Assembly (NCBI RefSeq): GCF_003628145.1
Contig: NZ_RBZV01000004.1
Span: forward strand, 79,049 to 143,048
Origin: Trinickia fusca
GTDB taxonomy: Bacteria > Pseudomonadota > Gammaproteobacteria > Burkholderiales > Burkholderiaceae
Reading direction: 5' to 3'
Length of the DNA: 64,000 nt
Shown here: piece by piece, positions 35,361 to 45,437 of the stretch
Position numbering within the stretch: the first letter of the stretch is position 1
Layout: each line of letters starts with the position of its first letter
The notes under the pieces: model-generated
Seen by the model: the letters and a program-made list of their open reading frames with translations, nothing else
Database searches by the model: none
Told to the model about the DNA's origin: nothing
Translations under genes and position numbers: made by a program

Positions 35361-36812
35361 TTAGAGGGTGGGTGACGAAGCACTCGCCGGTTCGGTACGA
35401 GGGGCCGACCAGCCACCTCCGAGTGCCTCGATCAGGCCAACCGAGGCGAGCAGACGGCGTGTCTTCAATTCGACGGTTACCGTCTGGGCTTGCAGTTGGG
35501 TGGTTTGTGCCGTCACGACGTCGAGATAGCTGACCGCGCCGTCACGGTAGCGCGACATCGACAGTCGCAATGCCTGGTTCGAGGCATCGAGCGCTTCCTG
35601 CTCGCGTTGCGCCTCGTCGCCGAGATGCTGCCCGAGCGCGAGGTTGTCTTCGACTTCCCGGAATGCGTTCAGGACGGTCGCCTTGTACTTGGCACCATTC
35701 TCCGCGAGCTCGGCGCGCGCACGATCCGTGACTGCGCTGCGCAGGCCGCCGTCGAACAACGTCAGCGCCAGCTGCGGCCCAAGCGACCACAGCTCGTTGG
35801 GCGCCGCAAGCCAGGGAGACAGCGTGGCGCTTTGGAATCCGCCTGCGATGCCCAGCGTCAGGTCGGGAAAGAACGCGGCCCGCGCGACGCCGATCTGTGC
35901 GTTTGCGGCCGCGACGCGACGCTCGGCTGCGGCGATGTCGGGCCGTCGCTCGAGCAGTGCGGCCGGGACACCGACTGGAATCGCGGGCAAACGAGCCTCG
36001 ATGGCCGCGCGCTCGACCGCGAAGGTCGAAGCCGTCTCGCCGACGAGCGCAGCGATTGCGTGCTCGCTGAGCGCACGGCGGGCCTTCAGATCGTCGTCCG
36101 CCGCGCGTGCCGATGCCAGCTGTGCCTGGGCGCGAGAGACGTCCAGTGCCGAGTCGATGCCGGCAGCATGACGGTTCATCGTCAATCGAAGCGCTCGCTC
36201 GTATGCGGCGACCGTATCCTCGAGCAGGGACTGTTGCTCGTCGAGCCCGCGCAGCGTGAAATACGTCTTCGCCAGCGTAGCCTGGAGGCTGAGCCGCACC
36301 GAGGCAAGATCGGCGGCGGCCGCGTCCGCGTCTGCCCGCCCCGCCGCGACTTCGTTACGCACCTTGCCCCACAGATCGAGGTCATAGGAGAGCGCGAGCC
36401 CAAGTGTGTGAGAGCCGTAGACATTCGGCTGGCCCGTGCCGCGCAACGGCTTACCCGCGGACTGACGATTGAGCGTCACGTCGGCGCCCGAGCCAAGCTT
36501 CGGATACCAGCCTGAGCGAGCTTGTGCCAAATAAGCCAGCGCCTCGTCGTGGCGTGCGAGGGCCGCGGCCAGATCGGGGTTGGCCGTCCCAACGCGAGTT
36601 TCGAGGCCATCGAGCACCGGGTCCTCGTAGATCGACCACCAGGCATCGCGCGCAATGCGGTCCGCCGGCCGAGCCGTTTGCCATTGACCGCCCTCCTTGA
36701 AAGTGGCGGGCACCGAGACGTCCGGCACCCGATAGGTGGGTGCCCATGAGCACGCACTCAAGCTGAAGACCGTCAGGACAGCGAGCGCGAGACGAGCGCG
36801 GGGATCAGACAT
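35361..36812 (-). CDS. RND efflux outer-membrane lipoprotein (NodT/OprM family)
   Basis: Product of 483 residues. Lipobox FSLSAC (Cys21); two tandem OEP repeats (about 60-255 and 270-465) with the family motifs WWSIYEDP, YDLDLWGK, LLERRPDIAAAERR and SYLDVVTAQT. It forms the trimeric TolC-like exit duct. The start ATG (36810-36812) overlaps the end of the adaptor gene by 8 bp, so translation is probably coupled. Third gene of the pump operon. Confidence 0.94.
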   Translation of the reverse strand: MSDPRARLALAVLTVFSLSACSWAPTYRVPDVSVPATFKEGGQWQTARPADRIARDAWWSIYEDPVLDGLETRVGTANPDLAAALARHDEALAYLAQARSGWYPKLGSGADVTLNRQSAGKPLRGTGQPNVYGSHTLGLALSYDLDLWGKVRNEVAAGRADADAAAADLASVRLSLQATLAKTYFTLRGLDEQQSLLEDTVAAYERALRLTMNRHAAGIDSALDVSRAQAQLASARAADDDLKARRALSEHAIAALVGETASTFAVERAAIEARLPAIPVGVPAALLERRPDIAAAERRVAAANAQIGVARAAFFPDLTLGIAGGFQSATLSPWLAAPNELWSLGPQLALTLFDGGLRSAVTDRARAELAENGAKYKATVLNAFREVEDNLALGQHLGDEAQREQEALDASNQALRLSMSRYRDGAVSYLDVVTAQTTQLQAQTVTVELKTRRLLASVGLIEALGGGWSAPRTEPASASSPTL

Positions 36813-37977
36813 GAGCCCGTTCCTCCTTCGTCGCCAGTTGCACGCGATCGCCGGACGCGAGCGAGTCGGGTGGGTTGTCGATGACCCGGTCCTGCGCATC
36901 GAGGCCGGAGGCGATTTCCACCTGGGAGCCGAAGTCGGTGGCCACGGTGACGGGCTTGAGCGTGACACGGTCGTCGCTACCGACGACCGCCACTTGCAAG
37001 CCGGCTTTGCGGAAGATCAGCGCGCTCGCCGGAATACGCATGGCGTTCGCATCGGACGGCAGCGAGAAGCGCACGCTCGCGTATTCGCCTGGCAGCAGTT
37101 CGCCGGCGGCATTGTCGACGAGCAATTGGGCGAGCAAGGTGCCCGATGACGAAGCGATCGATCCATCGGTGGACGTCAACGTCGCCGAGAATGTCTTGCC
37201 GGGGCGCTCGGGCACGGTCAGCGTCACGGTCATGCCCGGCTTGATCGACGTGGCGAGCTGCTGAGGCACGTTCACATAGAGACGCAGCCGACGCGAGTCG
37301 GATACCGTGAACAGCTCACGCCCTTGGTCGGCGCCGGTATCGATGAGTGCGCCGACATCGGTTCGCCGAGCCGTCACCGTGCCATCGAACGGCGCGGTGA
37401 TGCGCTTGAACGACTCGAGCGCTTCGAGGCGTCGCACGTTGGCCTCGTTGGCTGCGACGTTCGCCCGCTTGGCGACGAGGTCTGCGCACTTCTCGTCAGC
37501 CTCTTGCTTCGAAACCGAATCGGTGTCGAGCAGTTGCTTCCAGCGCCGCGCCGTCGTCTCCGCAAGCTGCTCGTTGGCAACCGCGTTGCGCAGATCGGCC
37601 CTGGCTTGTTGGAACTGCTGGTCGAGCTCCGGCGTGTCGATGACGGCGAGCAGCTGGCCTTGCTTCACCGACGCGCCGATATCGGCGTACCACGTCTTCA
37701 GATAGCCGGGCACGCGCGCATAGATCGCCGCATTGACGAACGCTTCGAGCCGTCCGGGCAATTCGAGCGGCTGCGCTGCGCCCGAGCGCACGGGCACGTG
37801 CGCGGCGACCGTGGGAATGGCCAGCTCGGCGGCGGCGGCCGCGAGTGTGCTCTTGGCGTGGACCCGGCTAGCGATGCCTGTGGTAACGATCAATGCAGCT
37901 ACGACCACGACGCTGATGGTGGTGTACTTGAAGCGAGCAGGATGCTTGCGCGCAGCGAAGTCGATTTCAGAGGACAT
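36805..37977 (-). CDS. RND efflux periplasmic adaptor (membrane fusion protein)
   Basis: Product of 390 residues. N-terminal membrane anchor about 18-40; barrel-sandwich lipoyl halves around an alpha hairpin (IYARVPGYLKTWYADIGASVKQGQLLAVIDTPEL, about 88-120, given here by its ends, and ITAPFDGTVTARRTDVG); beta-barrel and membrane-proximal domains follow. It links the inner-membrane pump to the outer-membrane duct. Its start overlaps the pump gene by 11 bp. Second gene of the operon. Confidence 0.94.
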   Translation of the reverse strand: MSSEIDFAARKHPARFKYTTISVVVVAALIVTTGIASRVHAKSTLAAAAAELAIPTVAAHVPVRSGAAQPLELPGRLEAFVNAAIYARVPGYLKTWYADIGASVKQGQLLAVIDTPELDQQFQQARADLRNAVANEQLAETTARRWKQLLDTDSVSKQEADEKCADLVAKRANVAANEANVRRLEALESFKRITAPFDGTVTARRTDVGALIDTGADQGRELFTVSDSRRLRLYVNVPQQLATSIKPGMTVTLTVPERPGKTFSATLTSTDGSIASSSGTLLAQLLVDNAAGELLPGEYASVRFSLPSDANAMRIPASALIFRKAGLQVAVVGSDDRVTLKPVTVATDFGSQVEIASGLDAQDRVIDNPPDSLASGDRVQLATKEERAHV

Positions 37978-40900
37978 GAGTAGCTCCTGGTTCGGAAACG
38001 GGCGATGAGTGGGAGGCGTCGCTCTTGCGATGCACGAGGCTGAAGACGATCGGAACGAGGACGAGCGTGGCGATCGTGGCGCAGACGAGACCGCCGATCA
38101 CGGCGCGTCCGAGCGGCGCATTCTGTTCGCCGCCTTCGCCGAGGCCGAGCGCCATCGGCGCCATGCCGATGATCATCGCGAGCGCGGTCATCAAGACCGG
38201 GCGAAAGCGTGTCGCGCCCGCTTCCATGGCGGCCTGCAACGCGTCGCAGGTGACGGCGAGCCGTTCGCGCGCGAAGCTGACGACGAGGATGCTGTTCGCC
38301 GTGGCCACGCCCATGCACAGGATCGCGCCCGTCAACGCGGGAACGGAAAGCGGCGTCTGGGTCGTGAACAGCATCCAGACGATCCCCGCCAGCGCGGCGG
38401 GCAGCGCGCTGACGATGACGAACGCATCCGCCCAGGAATGGAAGTTGACGACGATCAGCAGGTAGACGAGCACGATCGCGGCGACGATGCCGAGCAGCAG
38501 TCCGGTGAAGGCGTCGTTCATCGTTTGCACTTGCCCGCGCAGGGTCACGGTCGACCCATTCGGCACCTGCTTGGCCATCGCATGGATGGCACGCTCGATA
38601 TCGGCAGAAACGGCGCCGAGATCGCGGCCTTGCGTCGTGGCGAACACGTCGATGACGGGTGCGATGTCGTAGTGCGAGATGACGTTGCTGCCGACGCCCC
38701 GCTCGATGGAGGCAATGCCGCCAAGAACCTGGCGCGCGCCGCTCTTGGCCGTCACGGGCAAATTGCGCAGTTCGGAGAGCGTCGTCACGCGGTGTTCCGG
38801 CGTTTGCGCGACGACCGGATACGACACGCCGGATTTGGGATCGAGCCAGAATGTCGGCGACACCTGGCTCGTGCCCGACAGGCTCGCGACGAGCGCGTTG
38901 GTGACGTCTTGCTCCGTGATGCCGAGCTGATCGGCACGGGACCTGTCTACGGAGACCGTCAGGTTCGGGTAGGCGGGCACCTGTTGAATGCGCGCATCCG
39001 CGATACCGGGCACGCTCTTGATGCGTCGCAGGAGCTCAGTGGCGTACCGGCGGTTGCCGCCTTGGTCGGGGCCCGCAACCTGAATATCGATCGGGGCGGG
39101 CGCACCGAAATTCAGAATCTGACTGACCATGTCCGCCGGCAGGAAGGCGAACGTGACGCCCGGAAACGCGCGCGTCAGCGTCTCCCGCAGCCGGCTCACG
39201 TAGTCGGCCGTCGGCGCGTGATCGCGCGTCAGCGAGATCGTCACGTCGCCGTCTTGCGCACCGGTGGTGCCGCTGTTGTTGTAGCTCTGGTTGATAGCGC
39301 TGAAAGGCAGACCGATGTTGTCGACGATGCTCGCCAGCTGCTGACGCGGGATCGTCTGTCGCACCGTCTGCTCGATCTGATCGAACAGCGCGGCCGTCTC
39401 CTCGATGCGCGTACCGATCGGCGCACGCACGTGCATCACGATGGCCCCGGCATCGATTTGCGGAAAGAAGTCCTGGCCCAGCCAGGGCACGAGCAAGGAC
39501 GAAAGCGCGACGACGATGATGAAGCCGGTGACGACGGGCTTGCGACGCGCGAGCGCATGCGAGAGCGTCGCGACGTAGGCATGTCGCAGACGCTCGAAGC
39601 GCGCCTCGAAAGCTCGCTGAAAACGCACGAGCGGATTGCGCGAGGGCGCTGGCGCGCCCGGCGCGCGATCGTGGTGAACGTGCGGACGCAGCAGGTAATG
39701 CGCCATCATCGGCACGAACGTGCGCGACAGGAGGAACGATGCCACCATCGCGTAGATGACCGCCTTGGCCATCGGCACGAACAAAAAGTTCGCGATACCG
39801 TGCAGGAACAGCATGGGCACGAACACGATGCAAATACACAGCAGCGAAACGAAGGCCGGCATGACGATCTGCTTCGCGCCGTCGATGATCGCGCTATGCA
39901 CGTCTTTACCGTGCTCGAGGTGCCAATTGATGTTCTCGATCGTGACGGTCGCGTCGTCGACGAGAATGCCGACCGCCAGCGCGAGCCCGCCGAGCGTCAT
40001 CACGTTGAGCGTCTCCCCCTGAGCCGCCAGCGCGGCAATCGCGGCGAGCACCGCAAGGGGAATCGACGATGCGATGATCAGCGTCGAGCGCGCACTGCCG
40101 AGAAACAGCAAAATCATCAACGATGTGAGCGCGGCCGCGATGATGCCTTCGCGCGCGACACCGCTGACGGCGCCTTTGACGAACGTCGACTGATCGCCCA
40201 TCGTGACGATCTTGACGCTCGGCGGCAGCGTTTCCTGAATGCGCGGCAGCCGCGCCTTCACGCCATTGATGATGTCGAGCGTCGAGGCCGAGCCGGTCTT
40301 CAAAATGGTCATGAGCACGGCGCGGTGACCATCCACGCGCACGACGTTCATTTGCGGCGGATAGCCGTCGCGCACGTGCGCAACATCGCGCATGTAAATG
40401 GTCGCGCCGTTGACCGTCTTGATCGGCAGCGCGTTGAACTCCTCGACGGCGCGAGGGCTGTTGTTGAGCTCGACGTTGTATTCGAAGCGGCCGATTTTCT
40501 GCGTGCCCGCGGGAATGATCTGATTCTGTGCGGCCAGCGCTTGCGCGACGTCCTGGGCGGAAAGGCCTTTCTCCTGCAAGGCCTGCGGATCCAGATCCAT
40601 CTGGATCTGCCGGTTCTTGCCGCCGTAAGGGAACGGTATGCCGACCCCCGGCACGCTGAGCAACGCCGGCCGGATGAAATTCGTCGCGTAGTCGCCGAGC
40701 TTCTGCTCGTCGAGCGTGTCGCTGGTCACGGCCAGCTGCAATACCGGCACGGTCGACGCGCTGTAGTTCAGAATCATCGGCGGTGTCGTACCGGGCGGCA
40801 TTTGCTTCAGCACGGTCTGCGAAATGGACGTGACCTGGGCGGTTGCCGTGCGGATATCGACGGTCGGCTGAAAGAAGATCTTGACGACCCCGCTGCCGCG

Positions 40901-41161
40901 GAACGATTGCGATTCGATGTGCTGCACGTCGTTGACCGTCGTGCCGAGCACGCGCTCGTAGTACGTCACGATGCGCCCCGACATGCTCTCGGGTTCGAGG
41001 CCCGTATAGCTCCACACGACGCTGACGACGGGAATGCGGATGTCGGGGAAGATGTCCGTCGGCGCACGCAGGATCGCAAGCAAGCCGGCGATGACGATCA
41101 ACATCGCCAGCACGATGAAGGTGTAGGGCCGGATCAGGGCTAACCGGACTAATTTCTGCAT
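37967..41161 (-). CDS. RND efflux inner-membrane permease
   Basis: Product of 1064 residues, normal RND length. Twelve predicted TM helices and two large periplasmic loops. Motifs include LALIRPYTFIVLAM at the N terminus, DDATVTIENI in TM4 and GAILCMGVATANSILVVSFARE near TM10. I chose ATG 41159-41161 (MQKLVRLAL), the family start, over an upstream frame extension. First gene of the pump operon (pump-adaptor-duct). The TM4 segment keeps DD as in proton-driven pumps. Substrates are unknown; no TetR or MarR regulator is adjacent. Confidence 0.94.
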   Translation of the reverse strand: MQKLVRLALIRPYTFIVLAMLIVIAGLLAILRAPTDIFPDIRIPVVSVVWSYTGLEPESMSGRIVTYYERVLGTTVNDVQHIESQSFRGSGVVKIFFQPTVDIRTATAQVTSISQTVLKQMPPGTTPPMILNYSASTVPVLQLAVTSDTLDEQKLGDYATNFIRPALLSVPGVGIPFPYGGKNRQIQMDLDPQALQEKGLSAQDVAQALAAQNQIIPAGTQKIGRFEYNVELNNSPRAVEEFNALPIKTVNGATIYMRDVAHVRDGYPPQMNVVRVDGHRAVLMTILKTGSASTLDIINGVKARLPRIQETLPPSVKIVTMGDQSTFVKGAVSGVAREGIIAAALTSLMILLFLGSARSTLIIASSIPLAVLAAIAALAAQGETLNVMTLGGLALAVGILVDDATVTIENINWHLEHGKDVHSAIIDGAKQIVMPAFVSLLCICIVFVPMLFLHGIANFLFVPMAKAVIYAMVASFLLSRTFVPMMAHYLLRPHVHHDRAPGAPAPSRNPLVRFQRAFEARFERLRHAYVATLSHALARRKPVVTGFIIVVALSSLLVPWLGQDFFPQIDAGAIVMHVRAPIGTRIEETAALFDQIEQTVRQTIPRQQLASIVDNIGLPFSAINQSYNNSGTTGAQDGDVTISLTRDHAPTADYVSRLRETLTRAFPGVTFAFLPADMVSQILNFGAPAPIDIQVAGPDQGGNRRYATELLRRIKSVPGIADARIQQVPAYPNLTVSVDRSRADQLGITEQDVTNALVASLSGTSQVSPTFWLDPKSGVSYPVVAQTPEHRVTTLSELRNLPVTAKSGARQVLGGIASIERGVGSNVISHYDIAPVIDVFATTQGRDLGAVSADIERAIHAMAKQVPNGSTVTLRGQVQTMNDAFTGLLLGIVAAIVLVYLLIVVNFHSWADAFVIVSALPAALAGIVWMLFTTQTPLSVPALTGAILCMGVATANSILVVSFARERLAVTCDALQAAMEAGATRFRPVLMTALAMIIGMAPMALGLGEGGEQNAPLGRAVIGGLVCATIATLVLVPIVFSLVHRKSDASHSSPVSEPGATHVL

Positions 41162-41350
41162 GTTGGGGTTCCAGTCGGAGATGCTGGGCGATCCACGCGG
41201 GCATGGCGTGCCCATGCCCGGAAGCGAAAGTCCGCGCGGACGAGGCGGAACGAATTTCTTGAGCGGGAGCCGGTGATGTCCGCAACACCTTCGGCATCGC
41301 GGTGCGCCAACGTGGGATGAAAGCGAAACGCGCGGCGGCTGCCGCACGTT

Positions 41351-41650
41351 TCAGTGTGCTTCGGCCGCAGGCCTGGACGATGCGGACGGCTTGCAATCGA
41401 CCGCGTAGGCTTGCCATAGCCGGCGCCGAGCCGCTTCGAAATTGCTCGGATACGGATCCTCATCGGAGTCGTAGCCGAATGCCTGCAACTCCACCTGCTC
41501 GTTCACGACCTGGTCGTGCGTCGGTGAGCCGCGAGGCTTGACGAACGGGTAGTCGTTACACTGCTGCGGCGTCAGCTTCGGGGTGGCGAATACACCGGCG
41601 CTTGCGAGCACGAAGCCAACCCCGGCCACGAATCGAATGACATGGTTCAT
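41351..41650 (-). CDS. Small exported DUF4148-type protein
   Basis: Product of 99 residues with a signal peptide (cleavage near VFA-TP, about residue 22). The mature part contains the Burkholderiaceae DUF4148-like pattern HDQVVNEQVELQAFGYD...NFEAARRRLW. It precedes the RND operon by 189 bp on the same strand and might be co-transcribed with it. Function unknown. Confidence 0.75.
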   Translation of the reverse strand: MNHVIRFVAGVGFVLASAGVFATPKLTPQQCNDYPFVKPRGSPTHDQVVNEQVELQAFGYDSDEDPYPSNFEAARRRLWQAYAVDCKPSASSRPAAEAH

Positions 41651-41725
41651 CTAGCGCTCGCTATAGGCATCGGGGGTTGAAGATGCCTTCGAGGATAGCG
41701 AGCGAGCACCTATGTGCAGGTGTGC

Positions 41726-41744
41726 GAAACATTAAACATGTTTC
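41726..41744. promoter_or_regulatory. Inverted repeat GAAACAT-N5-ATGTTTC, candidate operator
   Basis: Perfect 7-bp arms spaced by 5 nt in the 284-bp divergent region between the DUF4148-type gene and the secreted protein at 41935. The AT-rich run after it (TTCATTTTTTCG) could be part of a promoter. The regulator is unknown. Confidence 0.45.
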
Positions 41745-41934
41745 ATTTTTTCGCTGCCCACCGCCGCCGCTAACAGCTACGCAAGCGTAACTCGGTCCCA
41801 ATACTGACTGCAGCCAATTCACTCGGCATACCGACCGATAGAGTCGTCGCCGGCTTCGTGAAGCCGAGAGCAATTCGATCACGGCCGACGAGCACGCCTA
41901 TCCACGCAGTTTCAGCATTCCTTGGAAAGGATCA

Positions 41935-43965
41935 ATGCCGACCTATATCCGTCTCCGACAGAGGCCTGTCATATGGCTCATTTCTGTCGTGTCGTGCCTG
42001 ATGTCCCTATCGAGCGCGCATGCAGCCACATTTCTCGCTAGCAGCGAGACGAGCGAAGGCGGGGACGTCGTCGAGCAAATCGCCAGCACGACTGTGTTCC
42101 CCAAGTTCGAAGGCACACCGCCGAGCTCGGCCAAATTGGCGCTGACACCCGTCCAGCTGGCATCGTTTCGCGTCGTCAGGGAGCTCGTCAAGATCGACAA
42201 CGACAGCAACGGCTTCTTCGTCTTCGACGCCGGCCCCAATTACATGATCGATGGAGCGATCGATGGTGACCTACTGCGACTCAACTATCGGGGCCCGTTC
42301 CCCCACGACACGCCACACGCCGACGCGCTGAAAATAACGGACCTCGGCGTCATTGGCAGCCGGCCGACGCGGAACTGGGCATACGCCGTGCCGCTGGTGC
42401 ACCCGGTCCCCAAGACGGGGTATCTGCTCGTCACGGCCTTTATCGTGCCGCGTGTTGCCGACGATCCGGTTCGCAAGTCCTATGACGACATCGTCATCTC
42501 AGTGTCAGAAGCGCAAGTGCTGGATCAACACATCGTCGCCGGAAAGATGCTGGCCCGCCCGTTCACCCTCAAAATAAGCGCGTCCGCGATGGCACGATGG
42601 AAGACTGCACCCATTCTCGTCACCGGCGACGATCGCGGCGAGCCAATCACTGACAAGCTTGCGCTCGCGGAGCAACACTCGATCGCGTTCGACGAGTCGG
42701 ACCTGAATAAACACCGCGAGCGGCGCTGCTTCGAGGATTGGCTGCAAAGTGTGTACAGCCTCGGCGCCTGGGCCCTTGAAAGGCTGCACGGCTCGCCGAG
42801 CGCTTGCGCAAGCGGGCCTGCCCACGCACTGAGCGCGCCGCAGATCCCGATCACGCCCACGCCCGAGCCGCCGCCCAACGTCGATCTGACCGTCTATGAA
42901 AGCACCGAGATCGGCGGGACGGACATCGCCGACTTCGAGCTCGCGATGGGCCTCACGTTCTGCGGCATGTCGCCGCTTCCGTCGACTTCTCCCGACGCTT
43001 GCACGCTGCGCGACCGCGAAGCCATCGAGGCGATCGGGGAGTTGTCCCCGCTCACGCTGGCTTCGCTTATCGAACGTATCGACACCTACGACAGCGGCAC
43101 GCAGCCATCGGGCTCGGCACTGCGGCTGACCACAGGTAACGCGACGCTCGACACGTGGCTCAACGAAAGCCCCGAACGTGCGCGTAACGCGCTCGATAGC
43201 GCCGCCGCCATCGCTCGCGCCTCCGACACGAGGATGCAGCCGAGCGAGCCGCTCAACCTGCGCAAGCGGCGCGACAAAGTGATCAAAGCGAGCTGCGCGG
43301 AGTACAAGGTCCATCTCGATTCCATCGATGAAGGATGGGAGTGCGTACAAAAGGCGAAAGCGAAGCGAGGCATCACGACCCCTCGCATTGCCGTAACGCC
43401 GCAGCTTCAGCGGGGCGGTGTTTATGCCTTGCGCGGCAGCGGGCTCGAGTTCGATCGGCTCGTCAGAGCGTGGAGGAATGCCGGCCTGAGCTTGCCGCCC
43501 GGCATGTCGTCCGCGGAGTTCGCGAATCTCACCTATGCGATCGCGCACGACGGGGCGATGTCGGGCGACAATCTCGGCATCGTCTATCTGAACGATCCTG
43601 ACGATCGCGCTCGCACACGGCGTTTCCCCTACGGCGTCAGCCATATCCTGGCGCCTGGGGCCGGTGGCGGCGATAACGCAGGCCATCGCGGCGACTGGCT
43701 CCACCTGCGGGGCTTGTCGGTCTCGTCGCAGGATGTGCTTGCCCGGGTCATCATGGCGGCCTTGACCGATGCCCATGCCGAGTACCGGCAGGAACGCTCC
43801 CGCAACGGCAATGTCGTGCGCACTTATCGCCGCTTCATCTATCGCAGCGACGACGCCGACTATGTCATCTCCAACGTGAGGATCGTGCTCGGCCACAACG
43901 GCATGGTCATTACCGCGTATCCGCTGTCGCACGCGCAAGCATTGCAGATCCGGCCGGATCTCTGA
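41935..43965 (+). CDS. Large exported protein of unknown function, possible toxin-like C-terminal domain
   Basis: Product of 676 residues. Signal peptide MPTYIRLRQRPVIWL...SSAHA-A (cleavage about residue 30). An N-terminal region (about 30-290) includes a stretch resembling the binding-domain layout of enterotoxin-like proteins; a Pro-rich linker (PITPTPEPPPN, about 305-320) joins it to a helical middle section. The C-terminal 120 residues end in YVISNVRIVLGHNGMVITAYPL, a closing strand pattern seen in many secreted nuclease-type toxin domains. No family can be named. AAAGGA precedes the ATG. No immunity-like gene follows. Confidence 0.6.
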   Translation: MPTYIRLRQRPVIWLISVVSCLMSLSSAHAATFLASSETSEGGDVVEQIASTTVFPKFEGTPPSSAKLALTPVQLASFRVVRELVKIDNDSNGFFVFDAGPNYMIDGAIDGDLLRLNYRGPFPHDTPHADALKITDLGVIGSRPTRNWAYAVPLVHPVPKTGYLLVTAFIVPRVADDPVRKSYDDIVISVSEAQVLDQHIVAGKMLARPFTLKISASAMARWKTAPILVTGDDRGEPITDKLALAEQHSIAFDESDLNKHRERRCFEDWLQSVYSLGAWALERLHGSPSACASGPAHALSAPQIPITPTPEPPPNVDLTVYESTEIGGTDIADFELAMGLTFCGMSPLPSTSPDACTLRDREAIEAIGELSPLTLASLIERIDTYDSGTQPSGSALRLTTGNATLDTWLNESPERARNALDSAAAIARASDTRMQPSEPLNLRKRRDKVIKASCAEYKVHLDSIDEGWECVQKAKAKRGITTPRIAVTPQLQRGGVYALRGSGLEFDRLVRAWRNAGLSLPPGMSSAEFANLTYAIAHDGAMSGDNLGIVYLNDPDDRARTRRFPYGVSHILAPGAGGGDNAGHRGDWLHLRGLSVSSQDVLARVIMAALTDAHAEYRQERSRNGNVVRTYRRFIYRSDDADYVISNVRIVLGHNGMVITAYPLSHAQALQIRPDL

Positions 43966-44076
43966 CGCGCGATTGCCTCACGTGATCAGGCGAGACGCCG
44001 TTTCCGAAACTCATGCCCGGGCGGCGCGGGGCGACCGCAGCGTCCGACTTCTACGCTACCCTCGCCCCACCGAGCA

Positions 44077-45228
44077 TCAGAACATGTTGCGCAGACCAAT
44101 GGCGACACCGACGTTATTGGTACGACCGACCGTGTCGATCGCGCCGGTGTTTCGATTGGTCACACCCGGGTAGTCTGCCGCAAATGCGCCATTGCCATGC
44201 GCGAAATCCGCCGTGCCGTAGATCTCCGTGCGCTTGGACAGCGAGTATTCGGCCAGAACGGTAGCGGAGTAGTTGATCCCTGAGCCGAGCGTGCCGTCCA
44301 GCCGTTCGGCGTTGCGAGTGTGACCGTAGTAACCGGCCACCGTGATCAACAGGGGGTTGGTCGCTTGCCAGTGGGTGCCCACGTAAAAGGTATCGTCGAT
44401 TCGATTAGGACTCCTCCCCGGCAATGTCGGCGCGCCAGCCTGCTGCATGTTGGCATCGGTCATGCCGGTCTGATCCTGCGAGTGCACCCAGCCGGCCAAG
44501 AGGCTCACAGTAGGGGTGAGCTGATACTTGCCGCTGATGTTCAGCAGATTGAACTTCGCTCCGTTCACCGGGCTGCCGCTCGTGGTGGACGCTACGTCGT
44601 TCTGTTGAAAGCCGGCATTGATGCTGGCCGGTCCGTACACATAGGTGAGCTGTACGGCGTACATCGAACCGAGGCCCAGCGCGCCAGCCTGATTTCCGAA
44701 GCCGTACATGGCATCGATGTTCAACCCACCGAATGTCGCGTTGTACTTGACCGAGTTGTCGACGTACAGGAACTGGCCGACGCCGTTCCACATCCAGCTG
44801 TCCTGCCAGTAGTTGCCGACCATCATCGGGTCGAACACGTTACCCATCGTGTCAAGGAGCGGCGCCTGATTGTTGCCGAACGTCAACGTGCCGTATCGAT
44901 TGCTCGAAAGACCGACGAACGCCGTTCGGTTGAACAGCGTGTTAGGAGAACTCATTTTCCCATTGCTGACGTTGAAGCCGTTTTCGAGCTGGAATACCGC
45001 GGACAGTCCGCCACCGAGATCTTCTTGGCCCTTCAGACCCCAGCGGCTGGTCGTTACCGGGCCGCTCGTCATGCCGAGGACGTCTTTGCCATCCGGGCCG
45101 GCATTCGTTTGGTATCGGATTGCGGTATCCATGATGCCGTACAGCGTGACTGAACTTTGTGCGAATGCGGACGATGCGGTAATAGCGAAGAGTGCGCCGA
45201 CGGCGCTGTACATATAAGCCTTCTTCAT
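44077..45228 (-). CDS. Gram-negative trimeric porin (OmpC/Omp32 family)
   Basis: Product of 383 residues. Signal peptide ends at SAFA-QSSVTLYGIMDTAI, the hallmark start of Burkholderia-type 16-strand general porins; the C terminus ends with NVGVAIGLRNMF, with the terminal Phe used for BAM-dependent assembly. It provides diffusion of small hydrophilic solutes across the outer membrane. GGGAGACAACC precedes the ATG. Transcribed convergently with the secreted protein upstream. Confidence 0.95.
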   Translation of the reverse strand: MKKAYMYSAVGALFAITASSAFAQSSVTLYGIMDTAIRYQTNAGPDGKDVLGMTSGPVTTSRWGLKGQEDLGGGLSAVFQLENGFNVSNGKMSSPNTLFNRTAFVGLSSNRYGTLTFGNNQAPLLDTMGNVFDPMMVGNYWQDSWMWNGVGQFLYVDNSVKYNATFGGLNIDAMYGFGNQAGALGLGSMYAVQLTYVYGPASINAGFQQNDVASTTSGSPVNGAKFNLLNISGKYQLTPTVSLLAGWVHSQDQTGMTDANMQQAGAPTLPGRSPNRIDDTFYVGTHWQATNPLLITVAGYYGHTRNAERLDGTLGSGINYSATVLAEYSLSKRTEIYGTADFAHGNGAFAADYPGVTNRNTGAIDTVGRTNNVGVAIGLRNMF

Positions 45229-45437
45229 TAGCTGGTTGTCTCCCTCAAATTGACGATCGTACTTGGCTCAATTCGAAAAAGGCGGCCGCGGAGAAGTGGC
45301 GGCGCAAATTCGGACAACGCCTAATTCGCTGCTTCAAATCGCCGCACACGTAATTCCTGGTGTTAGCTAGCTGGTTATTGCGCTAAATATTCTATAACAT
45401 TCGGCCTGGTTTTCATTCCGCTTACTCTACGCCGCGC

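Noticed and set aside
36736-37149. Long plus-strand frames antisense to the RND efflux operon (up to about 1000 codons)
   Set aside because: They lie opposite clear RND genes and have His/Arg/Asp-rich shadow composition without known domains.
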